A stretch of DNA of 64,000 bases from Sphingomonas sp. (GCF_024508665.1 NZ_JANINP010000003.1:124001-188000), one strand, 5' to 3'; shown: positions 18,153 to 27,352, counted from the stretch's first letter. A program made the numbers and translations. The notes: generated by a model not told the origin, from the sequence alone.

Positions 18153-19284
18153 CGGCGACGGCCCCAATCTGAAACGCACCGGCATCATCGCCGCGGTCGC
18201 CGCGATCGCAGTGGTCGGCATCGGCATCGGCACCCGCGTCCATTCGCAGGCGCAGCTCGCGACCTGGACGCACGACCAGTCGACCCCGACGGTCAATGTG
18301 ATCCACGCCAAGCCGAGCGCCGCCACCACCGCGCTGACGCTTCCGGCGACGCTGCAGGCGTTGCAAAGCGCGCCGATCTACGCCCGGACCAGCGGCTATA
18401 TCCGCAAATGGTTCGTCGATATCGGCGACACTGTCGGGCGCGGCCAATTGCTGGCGGTGATCGACGCGCCGGAGGTCGACCAGCAGTTGGCCGCCGCGCG
18501 CGCCGACCTGCAGACGGCGCGCGCCAATCAGCAGCTCGCCGCGACCACTGCGACACGCTGGCAGACGATGCTAGGCAAGGACGCGGTGTCGAAGCAGGAA
18601 ACCGACGAGAAGGTCGGCGACCTCGCCGCCAAATCCGCCGTCGCCAATGCCGCGCGCGCCAATGTCAGCCGCCTGCAATATCAACAGGGCTTCACCCGGC
18701 TGACCGCGCCGTTCGCCGGCGTGGTAACGACGCGGTCGACCGATATCGGCGCGCTCGTGACCGCGGGCAGTGCCGCCAGCGCACCTTTGTTCACCGTGTC
18801 GGACGTCAGCAAGATCCGGGCCTTCGTGAAGGTTCCCCAGGCCTATTCGGCGCAGGTCCATCCGGGCATGGAAGTTCAGCTCACGCTGCCGGAATATCCC
18901 GGCCGGACGTTCAAGGCGGTGATGACGCGATCCGCCGACGCGGTGGATACGAGCTCGGGTACGGTGCTGGTCGAATTGCTCGCCGACAATGGCGACCGCG
19001 CACTCAAGCCGGGCGCCTATTCGCAGGCGACCTTCCCGATCGGCGGCGCCCGCACTGCCGTCGAGCTCCCTGCCAGCGCGATGATCATCGGCAAGAATGG
19101 TACCCAGGTCGCGGTGCTGGATGCCGGCGGCAAGGTCCGGCTCAAGACGGTGACGATCGGCCGCGATCTGGGCGACCGCGTCCAGATCAGCGCGGGGCTG
19201 ACGCCGGCCGATCAGGTGATCGACAACCCGCCCGATTCGATCCAGTCGGGTGACAAGGTGCAGGTCGCGCGCGGTGGCAAATAA
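18145..19284 (+). CDS. RND efflux membrane-fusion (HlyD/AcrA-type) subunit
   Basis: A 379-residue periplasmic adaptor with one N-terminal membrane anchor (GIIAAVAAIAVVGIGIG). The lipoyl half-motifs are ARTSGYIRKWFVDIGDTVGRGQ and FTRLTAPFAGVVTTRSTDIG, separated by a helical hairpin rich in Ala/Gln, followed by beta-barrel and membrane-proximal domains. It joins the pump to the outer-membrane channel. The ATG at 18145 overlaps the pump stop and has GGAGGAAG just upstream. There is no lipobox, so it is anchored by its helix. Confidence 0.92.
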   Translation: MPDGDGPNLKRTGIIAAVAAIAVVGIGIGTRVHSQAQLATWTHDQSTPTVNVIHAKPSAATTALTLPATLQALQSAPIYARTSGYIRKWFVDIGDTVGRGQLLAVIDAPEVDQQLAAARADLQTARANQQLAATTATRWQTMLGKDAVSKQETDEKVGDLAAKSAVANAARANVSRLQYQQGFTRLTAPFAGVVTTRSTDIGALVTAGSAASAPLFTVSDVSKIRAFVKVPQAYSAQVHPGMEVQLTLPEYPGRTFKAVMTRSADAVDTSSGTVLVELLADNGDRALKPGAYSQATFPIGGARTAVELPASAMIIGKNGTQVAVLDAGGKVRLKTVTIGRDLGDRVQISAGLTPADQVIDNPPDSIQSGDKVQVARGGK

Positions 19285-20671
19285 GCGCCTCCTCGCTTTG
19301 TCCTTGGCATTGCTTGGCGGGTGTTCGCTGGCGCCGGCCTATCAGCGCCCTGCGATCAGCACCCCTGAAGCGTTCAAGGAAGCGCCGTGGCAGCCGGCCG
19401 GCAGCGATGTCGCTCCATCCGGCAAATGGTGGGAGGCCTTCGGCGACCCCGCGCTGACCGCGCTCGAAGAGCGGATCGACAAAGGCAATTTCGATCTCGC
19501 TGCCGCGTCGGCACGCTATCAGCAGGCACTGGGTGCGGCGCGCCAGGCGCGTGGCGACCTGTTCCCGCAGGTCGGCGCGTCAACCAGCATCGAGCGCCAG
19601 CGCCAGTCGGCCAACCGCCCCAACAGTCCGGGCCGGCCCAGCACGTTCACGGACAAAGCGATCGGCGCGTCCCTCTCCTATGAGCTCGATTTGTTCGGCC
19701 AGGTGCGCAATCGCGTCGCCGCGGGTGACGCCTCGGCTAAGGCCGCGGCGTTCGACGTCGACGGCATCCGGCTGGGCCTGCAGACCCAGCTCGCCTCGAC
19801 CTATTTCGATCTGCGCGGGCTCGACGCGCGGATCACGTTGCTCAAGCAGACAGTCGCGTCCTATCAGCGCGCCTTCGACCTCACCGATACGCGCCATTCG
19901 GGCGGGATCGCCTCGGGGATCGATGTCAGCCGCGCGCAAACGCAATTGTCGAGCGCCAAGTCCGAACTGTCTGCCGTCGAAATCGACCGCGCGCAGGACG
20001 AGCACGCCATCGCCGTGCTGGTCGGCGAAGCGCCGGAGACTTTCACCATCGCTATCGCGGACCAGCAGTCGCGGCCGCCCGTCATCGCCGCAGGCCTGCC
20101 CTCGACGCTGCTCGAACGCCGGCCCGACATCGCCGCGGCGGAACGCCGCGTCGCCGCCGCCAATGCCGAAATCGGCGTCGCAAAGGCCGCGTTGTTCCCC
20201 AACATCACCTTGGGCGGCGCGGTCGGTTACGAAGCGGCGGGCGGCAGCTGGCTGAGCGCGCCGAGCACCTTCTGGGCGCTGGGGCCGTTGCAGGCGGTGC
20301 TGTCGATCTTCGACGGCGGCAAGCGACGCGCCGGCGTTAAGATCGCGCGGGCGCAATATGACGAGGCCGCCGCCAATTACCGCCAGACCGTGCTCACCGC
20401 GTTCCGCGAAGTCGAGGACGATCTCGCCGCGCAGCGTCTGTTGATCGCGAGCGAAGCCGATCAGGCCGAAGCGACGCGCGCGGCCGAACGGACGCGCGAC
20501 CTGGCCCTGACCCGCTATCATGACGGGGCGTCGGATTATCTCGAAGTGGTGCTCGCGCAGACGGCGGCCTTGGACGCCGAGCGTAGCCTGTTACAGCTGC
20601 GCGCGCGGCAATTGCAGGTGGCTAGCGATACGTTCCGGGCGTTGGGTGGGGGTTACGGGGTCACGTCCTGA
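19274..20671 (+). CDS. NodT-family outer-membrane efflux lipoprotein
   Basis: A 465-residue outer-membrane factor of the NodT/OprM type. The N-terminus ANKRLLALSLALLGGC ends in a lipobox (LGGC), so it is a lipoprotein. The OEP repeats are visible as WWEAFGDPALTALEERI, LSYELDLFGQVRNRV, LLERRPDIAAAERRVAAAN and ALGPLQAVLSIFDGGKRR. I chose the GTG at 19274, which gives a standard signal peptide and overlaps the end of the fusion gene; another GTG at 19250 would add eight residues. It closes the efflux operon. Confidence 0.9.
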   Translation: MANKRLLALSLALLGGCSLAPAYQRPAISTPEAFKEAPWQPAGSDVAPSGKWWEAFGDPALTALEERIDKGNFDLAAASARYQQALGAARQARGDLFPQVGASTSIERQRQSANRPNSPGRPSTFTDKAIGASLSYELDLFGQVRNRVAAGDASAKAAAFDVDGIRLGLQTQLASTYFDLRGLDARITLLKQTVASYQRAFDLTDTRHSGGIASGIDVSRAQTQLSSAKSELSAVEIDRAQDEHAIAVLVGEAPETFTIAIADQQSRPPVIAAGLPSTLLERRPDIAAAERRVAAANAEIGVAKAALFPNITLGGAVGYEAAGGSWLSAPSTFWALGPLQAVLSIFDGGKRRAGVKIARAQYDEAAANYRQTVLTAFREVEDDLAAQRLLIASEADQAEATRAAERTRDLALTRYHDGASDYLEVVLAQTAALDAERSLLQLRARQLQVASDTFRALGGGYGVTS

Positions 20672-20677
20672 TCTCCG

Positions 20678-20782
20678 ACGCCTCCCCGGCGAAGGCCGGG
20701 GCCTAGTTTCGTGATATAGCGACGGCGTCCCGCCAACTTTGAATGTATCGCGACTGGGCCCCGGCCTTCGCCGGGGAGGCGT
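20678..20782. repeat. Palindromic element with 26-bp perfect inverted repeats
   Basis: ACGCCTCCCCGGCGAAGGCC (first 20 of a 26-base arm, 20678-20703) is exactly complementary to the arm at 20757-20782, with 53 bases between. Each arm is itself a hairpin around CCGGCGAAGGCCGG. It lies just past the NodT stop and may act as a terminator or BIME-like unit. Confidence 0.8.
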
Positions 20783-20821
20783 GACTTTGACGGAGCCAAG
20801 TAACGAAGTGCGCCCGGCGCG

Positions 20822-20914
20822 AAGTGAATTCGCGCCGTCGGTCGGCGCTTTGCGCCGCCGGCCGGGCTCGCCATGGCGCGCGGAATAGCGTGCGCTATTC
20901 CACTATGGCGAGCC
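20822..20914. repeat. Cluster of nested hairpins ending at the GT2 stop codon
   Basis: GGCTCGCCAT at 20865-20874 pairs with ATGGCGAGCC at 20905-20914, enclosing the perfect hairpin GGAATAGCG-TG-CGCTATTCC at 20882-20901. Further left are GGCGCGAA/TTCGCGCC and CGGTCGGCGC/GCGCCGCCGG hairpins. The right arm touches the TAG stop of the glycosyltransferase gene, so on the minus strand it is a likely terminator for recO-leuB-GT2. Confidence 0.7.
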
Positions 20915-22014
20915 TAGTACCTCCCCCAAACGAACTTGCTCGACAGCGCGTAATTCCACACCGCGCCGACCAGCACGCCGACCATCGCCGACGCCGCCCA
21001 GCTGCCGTCGCGGAAATCGTACAGGAACCCGGCGACGCCGACATTGGCGACCAGCCCCACCGCGCACACCGCGCAAAACGAAATCCAGCCGTCGACCAGT
21101 TGGCGCACGCCCTTCAGCCGGCGGTCGCGATAGGTCAGCGCATTGTTGAGGAAGAAATTGCCCGTCATCGCGGCGAGGGCGGCGATGATCTGGCTGGTCA
21201 GGAAATGCACGTTGAGCACGAACATCGCAAAGGTCAGCACCGCCATGTGCACGCCGACGCCGATCGCGCCGATCGCCGAAAACATCGCGAAGCGCACCGG
21301 AATCACATTACCGAACATGCGATCGTAGAGCGCGATCAGATATTCCATCGCGACGACGTGATCGAGCTTGCTCTCGCCTTCGGTGCGGACGCGGAACGTG
21401 TAGGGCAGCTCGCGGAAACGGAGCGGACGCGGCGATCCGGTCATGATGTCGAGCAGGATCTTGAACCCGATCGCGGCTAGGCGCGGCGCGAGATTGCGCA
21501 CGATCTCGGTCCGGATCATGAAGAAGCCGCTCATCGGATCGCTGAGATCGGCCTTGAGCACATGCCGCGCCAGCTTGGTCGCCAGCGCCGATTTGGCGAC
21601 GCGATCCTTGTCCCACTCGCCCGTCCCGCCGCCCGCGACGAAGCGCGACCCGATCACCACGTCGAGCGTCGGGTCGTCGTGCAAGGCCTTGGCCATCGCC
21701 GGCAGGATCGTCTCGTCATGCTGCAGATCGCCGTCGATCACCGCGACGAGCGGCGCAGCGGTCGCCAGCATCCCTTCGATACAGGCCGAGGATAGGCCGC
21801 GCCGTCCGATCCGCTGGATAACCCGCACGCGGCGATCGACCCGCGCCAATTCGCGCGCCGCGTCGGCGGTGCCGTCGGGGCTGTCGTCGTCGACGAAGAT
21901 CGCTTCCCAGGCGACATGTTTCAGCGCCTCGTCGAGCTTGGCGACCAGCACGGGCACATTGCGACGCTCATTGAACGTCGGAATGACGACCGCGAGGTCG
22001 AGCAGGTCGCTCAC
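20914..22014 (-). CDS. GT2 (polyprenol-phosphate mannosyltransferase-like) fused to GtrA domain
   Basis: A 366-residue fusion. Residues 1-230 are a DPM1-like family-2 glycosyltransferase: [18 protein letters not shown], the [12 protein letters not shown] motif, [11 protein letters not shown] with its metal-binding DxD-type acid, and the [12 protein letters not shown] segment. Residues about 240-366 form a GtrA-type four-helix membrane domain ending SSKFVWGRY. The product likely makes polyprenyl-phosphate sugar at the membrane, possibly the donor for PMT-type enzymes such as that at 12459. The GTG start at 22014 overlaps the leuB stop as GTGA. Family is firm; sugar is inferred. Confidence 0.87.
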   Translation of the reverse strand: MSDLLDLAVVIPTFNERRNVPVLVAKLDEALKHVAWEAIFVDDDSPDGTADAARELARVDRRVRVIQRIGRRGLSSACIEGMLATAAPLVAVIDGDLQHDETILPAMAKALHDDPTLDVVIGSRFVAGGGTGEWDKDRVAKSALATKLARHVLKADLSDPMSGFFMIRTEIVRNLAPRLAAIGFKILLDIMTGSPRPLRFRELPYTFRVRTEGESKLDHVVAMEYLIALYDRMFGNVIPVRFAMFSAIGAIGVGVHMAVLTFAMFVLNVHFLTSQIIAALAAMTGNFFLNNALTYRDRRLKGVRQLVDGWISFCAVCAVGLVANVGVAGFLYDFRDGSWAASAMVGVLVGAVWNYALSSKFVWGRY

Positions 22015-23060
22015 AGCGCAGTGAGGATCGCGTCGCCCATCGCCGAGGTCGACAGCGTGCCGCCCAGATCCGCGGTGCGCGCGCCGCCCGCTATTGCCTT
22101 GGCGACTGCCGCCTCGACCCGGTCTGCCGAGTCCGCCAGATCGAGCGAATGCCGCAACATCATCGCCGCCGACAGGATCGTCGCGCACGGATTGGCTTTC
22201 CCTTGCCCGGCAATATCCGGCGCGGAGCCGTGGATCGGCTCGTACATGCCGAGGCTGGATCGCCAGCTGGATAGCGAGGCCGATGGCAGCATGCCGATCG
22301 ACCCCGCGCACATGCTCGCCTGGTCTGACAGGATGTCGCCGAACAAATTGCCGGTGACGATCACGTCGAATTGCCCAGGATTGCGCACCAGCTGCATCGC
22401 GGCGTTGTCGACATACATATGGGTCAGCTCGATATCGTCATAATCGCCGGCGACCTCGTTGACGATGTCGCGCCACAATTGCGAGGTTTCGAGCACGTTC
22501 GCCTTGTCGACCGAGCACAATTTGCCGCGGCGGCGGCGCGCGGTCTCGAACCCGACCCGGGCAATGCGTTCGACCTCGGTTTCGTCATAGCGCATCAAGT
22601 CATGACCCTCGCGCACGCCGCCGGGTCCGACGCGACGGCCCTTTTCGCCGAAATAGACGTCACCGGTCAGCTCGCGGACGATGACCATATCGATGGCCCC
22701 CGCGATCTCGGGCTTGAGCGGTGAGGCATCCTCCAAGCCCGGCGTCAGCGTGGCCGGACGCAGATTGGCGAACAGGCCGAGTTCGCGGCGCAGGCCCAGG
22801 ATCGCGGCTTCGGGGCGCAGCCGGCGCTCGAGGCCGTCGAACTGCGGATCGCCGACCGCGCCGAACAGGATCGCGTCGGCGCGCTTGGCGAGGTCGAGCG
22901 TCGTCGCGGGAAGCGGGTTGCCCGCCCGCATATAGGCCTGGCCGCCGACCGGCGCCTCTTCGAACGTCAGGTCGAGCGCCAGCGCGTCAAGCACGCGGCG
23001 CGCTTCGGCAATGACTTCGGGTCCGATCCCGTCTCCGGGCAGCAAGGCGATCAACGGCAC
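22011..23060 (-). CDS. leuB: 3-isopropylmalate dehydrogenase
   Basis: Oxidatively decarboxylates 3-isopropylmalate to 2-oxoisocaproate with NAD+ in leucine synthesis. The 349-residue product starts [17 protein letters not shown], has LFANLRPAT and [18 protein letters not shown] for substrate binding, [13 protein letters not shown], and [25 protein letters not shown] with the metal-binding Asp residues, then [19 protein letters not shown] chose the GTG at 23060 because AAGGAAG precedes it and homologues start here; a GTG at 23111 that overlaps the recO stop would add 17 residues. leuC/leuD are not nearby. Confidence 0.94.
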   Translation of the reverse strand: MPLIALLPGDGIGPEVIAEARRVLDALALDLTFEEAPVGGQAYMRAGNPLPATTLDLAKRADAILFGAVGDPQFDGLERRLRPEAAILGLRRELGLFANLRPATLTPGLEDASPLKPEIAGAIDMVIVRELTGDVYFGEKGRRVGPGGVREGHDLMRYDETEVERIARVGFETARRRRGKLCSVDKANVLETSQLWRDIVNEVAGDYDDIELTHMYVDNAAMQLVRNPGQFDVIVTGNLFGDILSDQASMCAGSIGMLPSASLSSWRSSLGMYEPIHGSAPDIAGQGKANPCATILSAAMMLRHSLDLADSADRVEAAVAKAIAGGARTADLGGTLSTSAMGDAILTAL

Positions 23061-23107
23061 GCGGCTTCCTTTCTCTCGTCCCGCCGCCTTTGCCGAGCGA
23101 AACGCGC

Positions 23108-23719
23108 TCACGCAACCGCGCGCTTGAGCCTTTCGATCAGGCGCGCGCGCGCCGCCAGCGCTTCGGCGCGGCGATCGGTCAGCAGATGCGCTTCGATCTC
23201 GCGCCCCGTCAGCGTCAGCGCGGCGATGATTTCGGGCCAGCCGGACTCCCCGGCCAGCGCCGGCGATTGGCGAAAACCATAGCCGAGTTCGGCCAGCAAC
23301 AATTGCTCATAGCGCGCCAGCGCCACCGCCCAGCCGCGTGCCGCGGGCGCCGCCTCGATCGCGCCGATCATGCCGTCGAGCGCTTCGTAGAGGCGCGGAT
23401 AGGGCTGGCTCTCGGGCAGCGCGATCGCGGTCAGCGCCGTCACCCATTCGAGCGCCGCGCTCGCCAATGGCTCGGAATACAGCGGGGCGCGGCTGTGGGT
23501 CAGCTCGACGGTCAGGCCGGCAAGCTGGTCGTAGGTTCGCGCGCGCCATTCGCCCATCACCAGATTGGCCGGTTGCAGCACGGGCCGCAAGGCGCGCGAC
23601 CGCCCGCCGCGGATGTAACCCGCGATCATTCCCGCCTCGCGGGTCAGGCAGCGCACCACCGCATTGTGCTCGCCATGCTGGCGGACCGACAGGATCAGGG
23701 CTTGCGCGCGAAGATGCAT
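23108..23719 (-). CDS. recO: DNA repair protein RecO
   Basis: RecO acts with RecR (and RecF) to load RecA on SSB-coated DNA. The 203-residue product has the N-terminal OB fold ([40 protein letters not shown]) and a helical C-terminal domain; the family's zinc cysteines are not present, as in many alphaproteobacteria. I chose the internal ATG at 23719; a longer reading (MAPPRPALYLGG...) is not supported by family length. It is followed closely by leuB on the same strand. Confidence 0.88.
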   Translation of the reverse strand: MHLRAQALILSVRQHGEHNAVVRCLTREAGMIAGYIRGGRSRALRPVLQPANLVMGEWRARTYDQLAGLTVELTHSRAPLYSEPLASAALEWVTALTAIALPESQPYPRLYEALDGMIGAIEAAPAARGWAVALARYEQLLLAELGYGFRQSPALAGESGWPEIIAALTLTGREIEAHLLTDRRAEALAARARLIERLKRAVA

Positions 23720-23762
23720 GCCGCCGAGGTAGAGCGCCGGGCGAGGCGGCGCCACCTACAAA

Positions 23763-23862
23763 GCCCCTCCCCTTCAGGGGAGGGGTTGGGGTGGGGCCTG
23801 ACCACCATCGACCCGCTTGAGGCACTGCCCCACCCCCAACCCCTCCCCTGAAGGGGAGGGGC
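23763..23862. repeat. G/C-rich palindromic intergenic element
   Basis: The copy has GCCCCTCCCCTTCAGGGGAG and CCCTCCCCTGAAGGGGAGGG hairpins that also pair with each other through TTGGGGTGGGG and CCCCACCCCCAA. It is nearly the same as 4079-4178 in arms and length but differs in the centre. It separates recO from the periplasmic protein gene. Confidence 0.85.
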
Positions 23863-23872
23863 CAGAATAAAC

Positions 23873-24358
23873 TTAATCCGCCGCCGGCCGCAGCACCGGG
23901 CCGGTCGCGCGACGGCCGATTTCGTTCACGTCGTCCAGCGCTTCGACCAAGTCGCGATAGCGCGGATTGCTGCGGCTTTGCTGCGTCAGCATCACGGTAT
24001 GAATACGCCCGTTCTGCCGCCGGGTCAGCGCGCAGTCGATACCGTCCATCACATACGGCTTTTCGGGCCGTACGGTGCGGCGTTCGAACCGCGCGATGTC
24101 GAGCTCGCGCCAAATCTTCATGACCTCCATCCGGGTCGCCCGCGCGTGGAGCACGCCGCCGGACCGGCGAGTCACTTTCGACACCTGGCCGTTCGTCAGA
24201 ATCCGCGTCTGTTCGTAGCGGCCGTCAAAGCCCCCGGTGCAGACGCTCTCGACATAATCGACGCCGCGGGGCGCGAAGGGCAGTACCGGTTGCACGCGCT
24301 GCGCCATTGCCGGGGCTGCAATGGCGACGATCAGAGCGGGAAACAGCAAGCGACGCAT
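23873..24358 (-). CDS. Conserved periplasmic protein of unknown function
   Basis: A 161-residue secreted protein. The signal peptide is MRRLLFPALIVAIAAPAMA, followed by a mature part with QPVLPFAPRGVDYVESVCTG, a KVTRRSGGVLHARATRMEVM segment and the helical C-terminus NPRYRDLVEALDDVNEIGR. Three ATGs stand in a row after AAAGGAG; the third (24358) gives the best spacing. No enzymatic motif is recognised. A long hairpin lies in its upstream region, and bpt is divergent. Confidence 0.65.
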   Translation of the reverse strand: MRRLLFPALIVAIAAPAMAQRVQPVLPFAPRGVDYVESVCTGGFDGRYEQTRILTNGQVSKVTRRSGGVLHARATRMEVMKIWRELDIARFERRTVRPEKPYVMDGIDCALTRRQNGRIHTVMLTQQSRSNPRYRDLVEALDDVNEIGRRATGPVLRPAAD

Positions 24359-24430
24359 CATCATCTCCTTTGCCGGTGCTGCTAACCGGCGGTCCCTGAA
24401 CCGAAGCTTGCGACAAAGCGAATCGGAGCG

Positions 24431-24496
24431 GCGACGAGCTGCCTTGCACCCGCGAGTCGCGAGGGCGTATTCTGCCGATGCAAGGCAGTTCGTCGC
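24431..24496. repeat. Long hairpin in a divergent promoter region
   Basis: GCGACGAGCTGCCTTGCA at 24431-24448 pairs with TGCAAGGCAGTTCGTCGC at 24479-24496, 18 base pairs with one G-T. The loop holds a smaller CGCGAG-T-CGCG stem. It lies in the 256-base gap between the periplasmic protein gene and bpt, which shows no other feature. Confidence 0.7.
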
Positions 24497-24614
24497 ATTC
24501 TGGTGAATCGTTAACCACCTTTCTTGGTAAAGCCGCTTTTCATCACGCTCCGCTCGATTCATAGTGTGTTCCCAGAGGCCGGATGGACCGGCGTCGAAGG
24601 GGACCTAATCGTCG

Positions 24615-25418
24615 GTGACCGCGCCATTTCGCTTTCCGCGCTTTTTCGTGACGTCACCGTCGCCGTGCCCGTATCTGCCGGGCCGGCAGGAGCGGAAGGT
24701 GTTCACCGAACTCAACGGTCCGCACGCCAGCGAACTGAATGACGCGCTCGGCCGGATTGGCTTCCGCCGCAGCCAATCGGTCGCCTATCGTCCCAGCTGC
24801 GCGGGATGTTCGGCCTGCGTCTCCGTCCGCGTCGTGGCGCCCGAGTTCAAACCCAATGCGAGCCAGCGCAAATTGTTGCGCCGCCATGCCGATCTCGAGA
24901 TCACTGCCTGTAATCCCTGGGCAACCGACGAACAGTTTCAACTGCTCCGCCGCTATCTCAGCGCGCGTCATCCCGGCGGCGGGATGACGATGATGGACGA
25001 CGGCGATTATGCCGGCATGGTCGAGCAATCGCCGGTCAACTCCGTCGTCGTCGAATATCGCGAGCCGAGCCTGCATGGCGAGCGCGGGCGGCTGGTCGGC
25101 GCGTGCCTGACCGACCAGCAGGCCGATGGCCTGTCGATGATCTACAGCTTCTTCCTGGCCGATGATGAAAGCCGCCCGGGGCTCGGCAATTTCATCATCA
25201 TGGACCATATCCTGCGGTCGCGTGCCGCCGGCCTGCCCTATGTCTATCTCGGCTATTGGGTGAAGGGATCGGCGCGGATGGCCTACAAGACGCGCTACCG
25301 CCCGATCGAAGTGCTCGGCCCGTCGGGCTGGTCGTTGCTCGAGGACGAGGACGCGAACTACACGCCGCCGACGCACCCGGCCGAGCACGCACTGGCGGTT
25401 ACCGGCCAGTTCGCCTGA
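24615..25418 (+). CDS. bpt: Aspartate/glutamate leucyltransferase
   Basis: Transfers leucine from leucyl-tRNA to N-terminal Asp or Glu of proteins, marking them for ClpAP through the bacterial N-end rule. The 267-residue product starts [26 protein letters not shown] (family signature with its Cys) and has [26 protein letters not shown], and the acetyltransferase-fold C-terminus [20 protein letters not shown]. The start is GTG (GTGACCGCGCC). It is convergent with the transglutaminase-like gene; a palindromic repeat is between them. Confidence 0.93.
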   Translation: MTAPFRFPRFFVTSPSPCPYLPGRQERKVFTELNGPHASELNDALGRIGFRRSQSVAYRPSCAGCSACVSVRVVAPEFKPNASQRKLLRRHADLEITACNPWATDEQFQLLRRYLSARHPGGGMTMMDDGDYAGMVEQSPVNSVVVEYREPSLHGERGRLVGACLTDQQADGLSMIYSFFLADDESRPGLGNFIIMDHILRSRAAGLPYVYLGYWVKGSARMAYKTRYRPIEVLGPSGWSLLEDEDANYTPPTHPAEHALAVTGQFA

Positions 25419-25430
25419 AATTTCAGCACG

Positions 25431-25539
25431 GCGTCATTCCCGCGAACGCGGGAACTCATCTCTCCGACTTATCACAAACTTCACGGGCGTCGCTTGTCGA
25501 ACGCTCGGGTGCTGGGTGCCCGCTTTCGCGGGGATGACG
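25431..25539. repeat. Inverted pair of REP-like hairpins
   Basis: GCGTCATTCCCGCGAACGCG on the left (25431 onward) and CCCGCTTTCGCGGGGATGACG on the right (to 25539) form an inverted pair of the widespread CATTCCCGCG...CGCGGGAATG type. They fill the gap between the convergent bpt and transglutaminase-like genes and probably terminate both. Confidence 0.75.
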
Positions 25540-25540
25540 A

Positions 25541-26245
25541 TCAGCTTACCGACCTGACCCGTCCTCCGACCACCGCCGCCACGCCATTCAGGTCGATCGC
25601 GCTCGCGACGCGCGCGTGATCCTCGCCCGCGGATAGTCCGATCGCCGGATCAAATCCGATCCAACCGACATCGACGACATAAGCCTCGGCCCAGAAATGC
25701 GGCATCGCGCCTTCATCGCGGGCGAGATAGCCCGAGACGTATCGCGCCGGGTAGCTCAGGCGTCGGGCCGCGGCGACGAACATCCCGGCCAGCACGTCCG
25801 GACCGGAATCGCCCGCACGGCGATGGAGCGCTACGTTGAGCAGATGCAGGCGATCGATATCGCCATCCGTTTCCTCGATCGCGTCGATCGCCAGCGGAGC
25901 CAGGTCGGGCGCATCCGACTGGCCCGGCGATTGCCGCAGGAACAGCGACGGCGGCAGCGGCTCGGGGTGCGCTGCGCTGAGGATGCCGGAGGATGGACCG
26001 GTGAATATCTCGCCGCCAAGATGAATTTCGATCCGGTCGAGCGGGCCGTCGGCATAGAGCATCGTCAGGACGTTGCCATAGCCGTCGCGACCGGCGCTGA
26101 GGCGAGCGTCGCAATCGAGACCGATCCGCCAGCCGACGACCGTCTGGTCGTGATTATCCTCGGGCGTGACGCGCAGCGCCAAGGTTACGCGGGATAATGA
26201 AGCAGTAAAATCGACAGTGATCGTATGATCGACCGAGATCCGCAT
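25541..26245 (-). CDS. Transglutaminase-like protein lacking the catalytic Cys
   Basis: A 234-residue protein of the bacterial transglutaminase family. The N-terminal bact_transglu_N region is residues 1-80 (RISVDHTITVDFTASLSRVT). In the core, RLSYPARYVSGYL, the His in MPHFWAEAYV and the Asp in GWIGFDPA are conserved, but the segment that normally reads G-V-C-x-D is replaced by D-S-G-P-D (25796-25813), with no Cys nearby. The frame is intact, so this looks like a pseudoenzyme, not a decayed gene. It is the third member of an ATP-grasp/alpha-E/transglutaminase operon and its ATG overlaps the alpha-E stop by one base. Confidence 0.82.
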   Translation of the reverse strand: MRISVDHTITVDFTASLSRVTLALRVTPEDNHDQTVVGWRIGLDCDARLSAGRDGYGNVLTMLYADGPLDRIEIHLGGEIFTGPSSGILSAAHPEPLPPSLFLRQSPGQSDAPDLAPLAIDAIEETDGDIDRLHLLNVALHRRAGDSGPDVLAGMFVAAARRLSYPARYVSGYLARDEGAMPHFWAEAYVVDVGWIGFDPAIGLSAGEDHARVASAIDLNGVAAVVGGRVRSVS

Positions 26246-27180
26246 CAGGCGAACTTGAACTGCCGGCCGATCGCGAAATGCAATTCGGCATTCTCTTCGA
26301 TGAACGATTCGAGATATTGGTGCAGCCCGCCCAGGATCACGTCGGCCGATCGGGTCTTCATCATCCGCGCGTGGCGTCCGCGCGCCATCCGGTCGGCCTC
26401 GCCATGATGTCCGGTGCGTTTGGCGAGCAGGGACAGCAGTTCGACCGTTTCCTCGACCGATGCGGCCAGGCTGCGCGGCAGTTCGGAGCGCGCGATCAGC
26501 AGATCGATGACGTTCGCCGGCGACAGCCCGTCCGAATAAAGCCAGCGATACGCGGTCACCGCCGACACCGTCTGCAGGATCGTGGTCCATTGGTCGCGGT
26601 CGACGACCCCACCCACCATCTCACCTTCAGGCAACAGGATATGATATTTGACGTCGAGCAGGCGCGCGGTGTTGTCGGCACGCTCGATCGCCTGGCCGAG
26701 CCGGATGAACCAGGTCGTCTGGTTGCGCAGCATGCGATGGATCGCGCCTTCGAACCCGCGCGTCTCCGCCTTGACGGCTTCGGCCAGGTTCAAGGTCGCT
26801 GTGGCGCCGCCGGGCGACGAGCGGCTGTCGAACAACAGCCAGGCGCGATTGATCCCGGTCCAGGCGTCGCGGGTCAGCGCAGTGCGCACCGCACGCGCAT
26901 TGGTCCGCGCCTTGTCGAGGCATTGTATGATCGACCCCGGATGGCTGGTGTCCAGCGTCAGGAAGCGCGCAACCGCCTGCTGCCCGAGCGTCGCGCCGGA
27001 GGCTTCGAACGCTTCCTGCGCGTCGATCACCGCGAGCGCGCTCGCCCAGGCGATCTCACCGGCCGGGCGCGGCGAGAGGACGTCGAGGCGGACGGTCGCT
27101 TCGACGAGGCGCGCGATGAAGTCCGCGCGCTCGACGTAACGGCCGAGCCAGTAGAGCGACGATGCCGTGCGCGAGAGCAT
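26245..27180 (-). CDS. Alpha-E domain protein
   Basis: A 311-residue all-helical alpha-E protein, starting MLSRTASSLYWLGRYVERAD, with ETRGFEGAIHRMLRNQTTW, LGQAIERADNTARLLDVKYH and an ending LESFIEENAELHFAIGRQ. Alpha-E proteins were described (Iyer, Aravind and co-workers, amidoligase survey) as constant partners of circularly permuted ATP-grasp enzymes and transglutaminases in a predicted peptide-bond-forming system. The ATG at 27180 is preceded by GGAGGAATTGT, which is part of a palindromic repeat. Function remains predicted. Confidence 0.85.
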   Translation of the reverse strand: MLSRTASSLYWLGRYVERADFIARLVEATVRLDVLSPRPAGEIAWASALAVIDAQEAFEASGATLGQQAVARFLTLDTSHPGSIIQCLDKARTNARAVRTALTRDAWTGINRAWLLFDSRSSPGGATATLNLAEAVKAETRGFEGAIHRMLRNQTTWFIRLGQAIERADNTARLLDVKYHILLPEGEMVGGVVDRDQWTTILQTVSAVTAYRWLYSDGLSPANVIDLLIARSELPRSLAASVEETVELLSLLAKRTGHHGEADRMARGRHARMMKTRSADVILGGLHQYLESFIEENAELHFAIGRQFKFA

Positions 27181-27185
27181 TACAA

Positions 27186-27339
27186 TTCCTCCCCGGCACG
27201 GGGAGGGGGACCGAGGCGCGCAGCGGCTCGGTGGAGGGGGCTTGCGACACACGGGCAGCAGCCGAGGAGGTAGCCGAAAGATGGGCCCCCTCCACCACTC
27301 GCTCCGCGAGCGGTCCCCCTCCCCGTTCCGGGGAGGATT
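27186..27339. repeat. Palindromic element with two internal hairpins
   Basis: Ends are TCCTCCCCGGCACGGGGAGG and CCCCGTTCCGGGGAGGA. Inside, ACCGAG-N11-CTCGGT (27210-27232) is followed by a spacer and then ACCACTCGC-TCC-GCGAGCGGT between CCCCCTCC and CCCCCTCCCC. The same plan recurs at 51703-51842. It sits inside the ATP-grasp/alpha-E operon and its left end supplies the alpha-E ribosome-binding site. Confidence 0.85.
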
Positions 27340-27352
27340 TGGGACTCAACCC

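Noticed and set aside
14901-18329. Open frame of 1142 codons opposite the RND pump gene
   Set aside because: Arg/His/Asp-rich translation with no domain; it mirrors the codon pattern of the pump gene on the other strand, as expected in GC-rich DNA.
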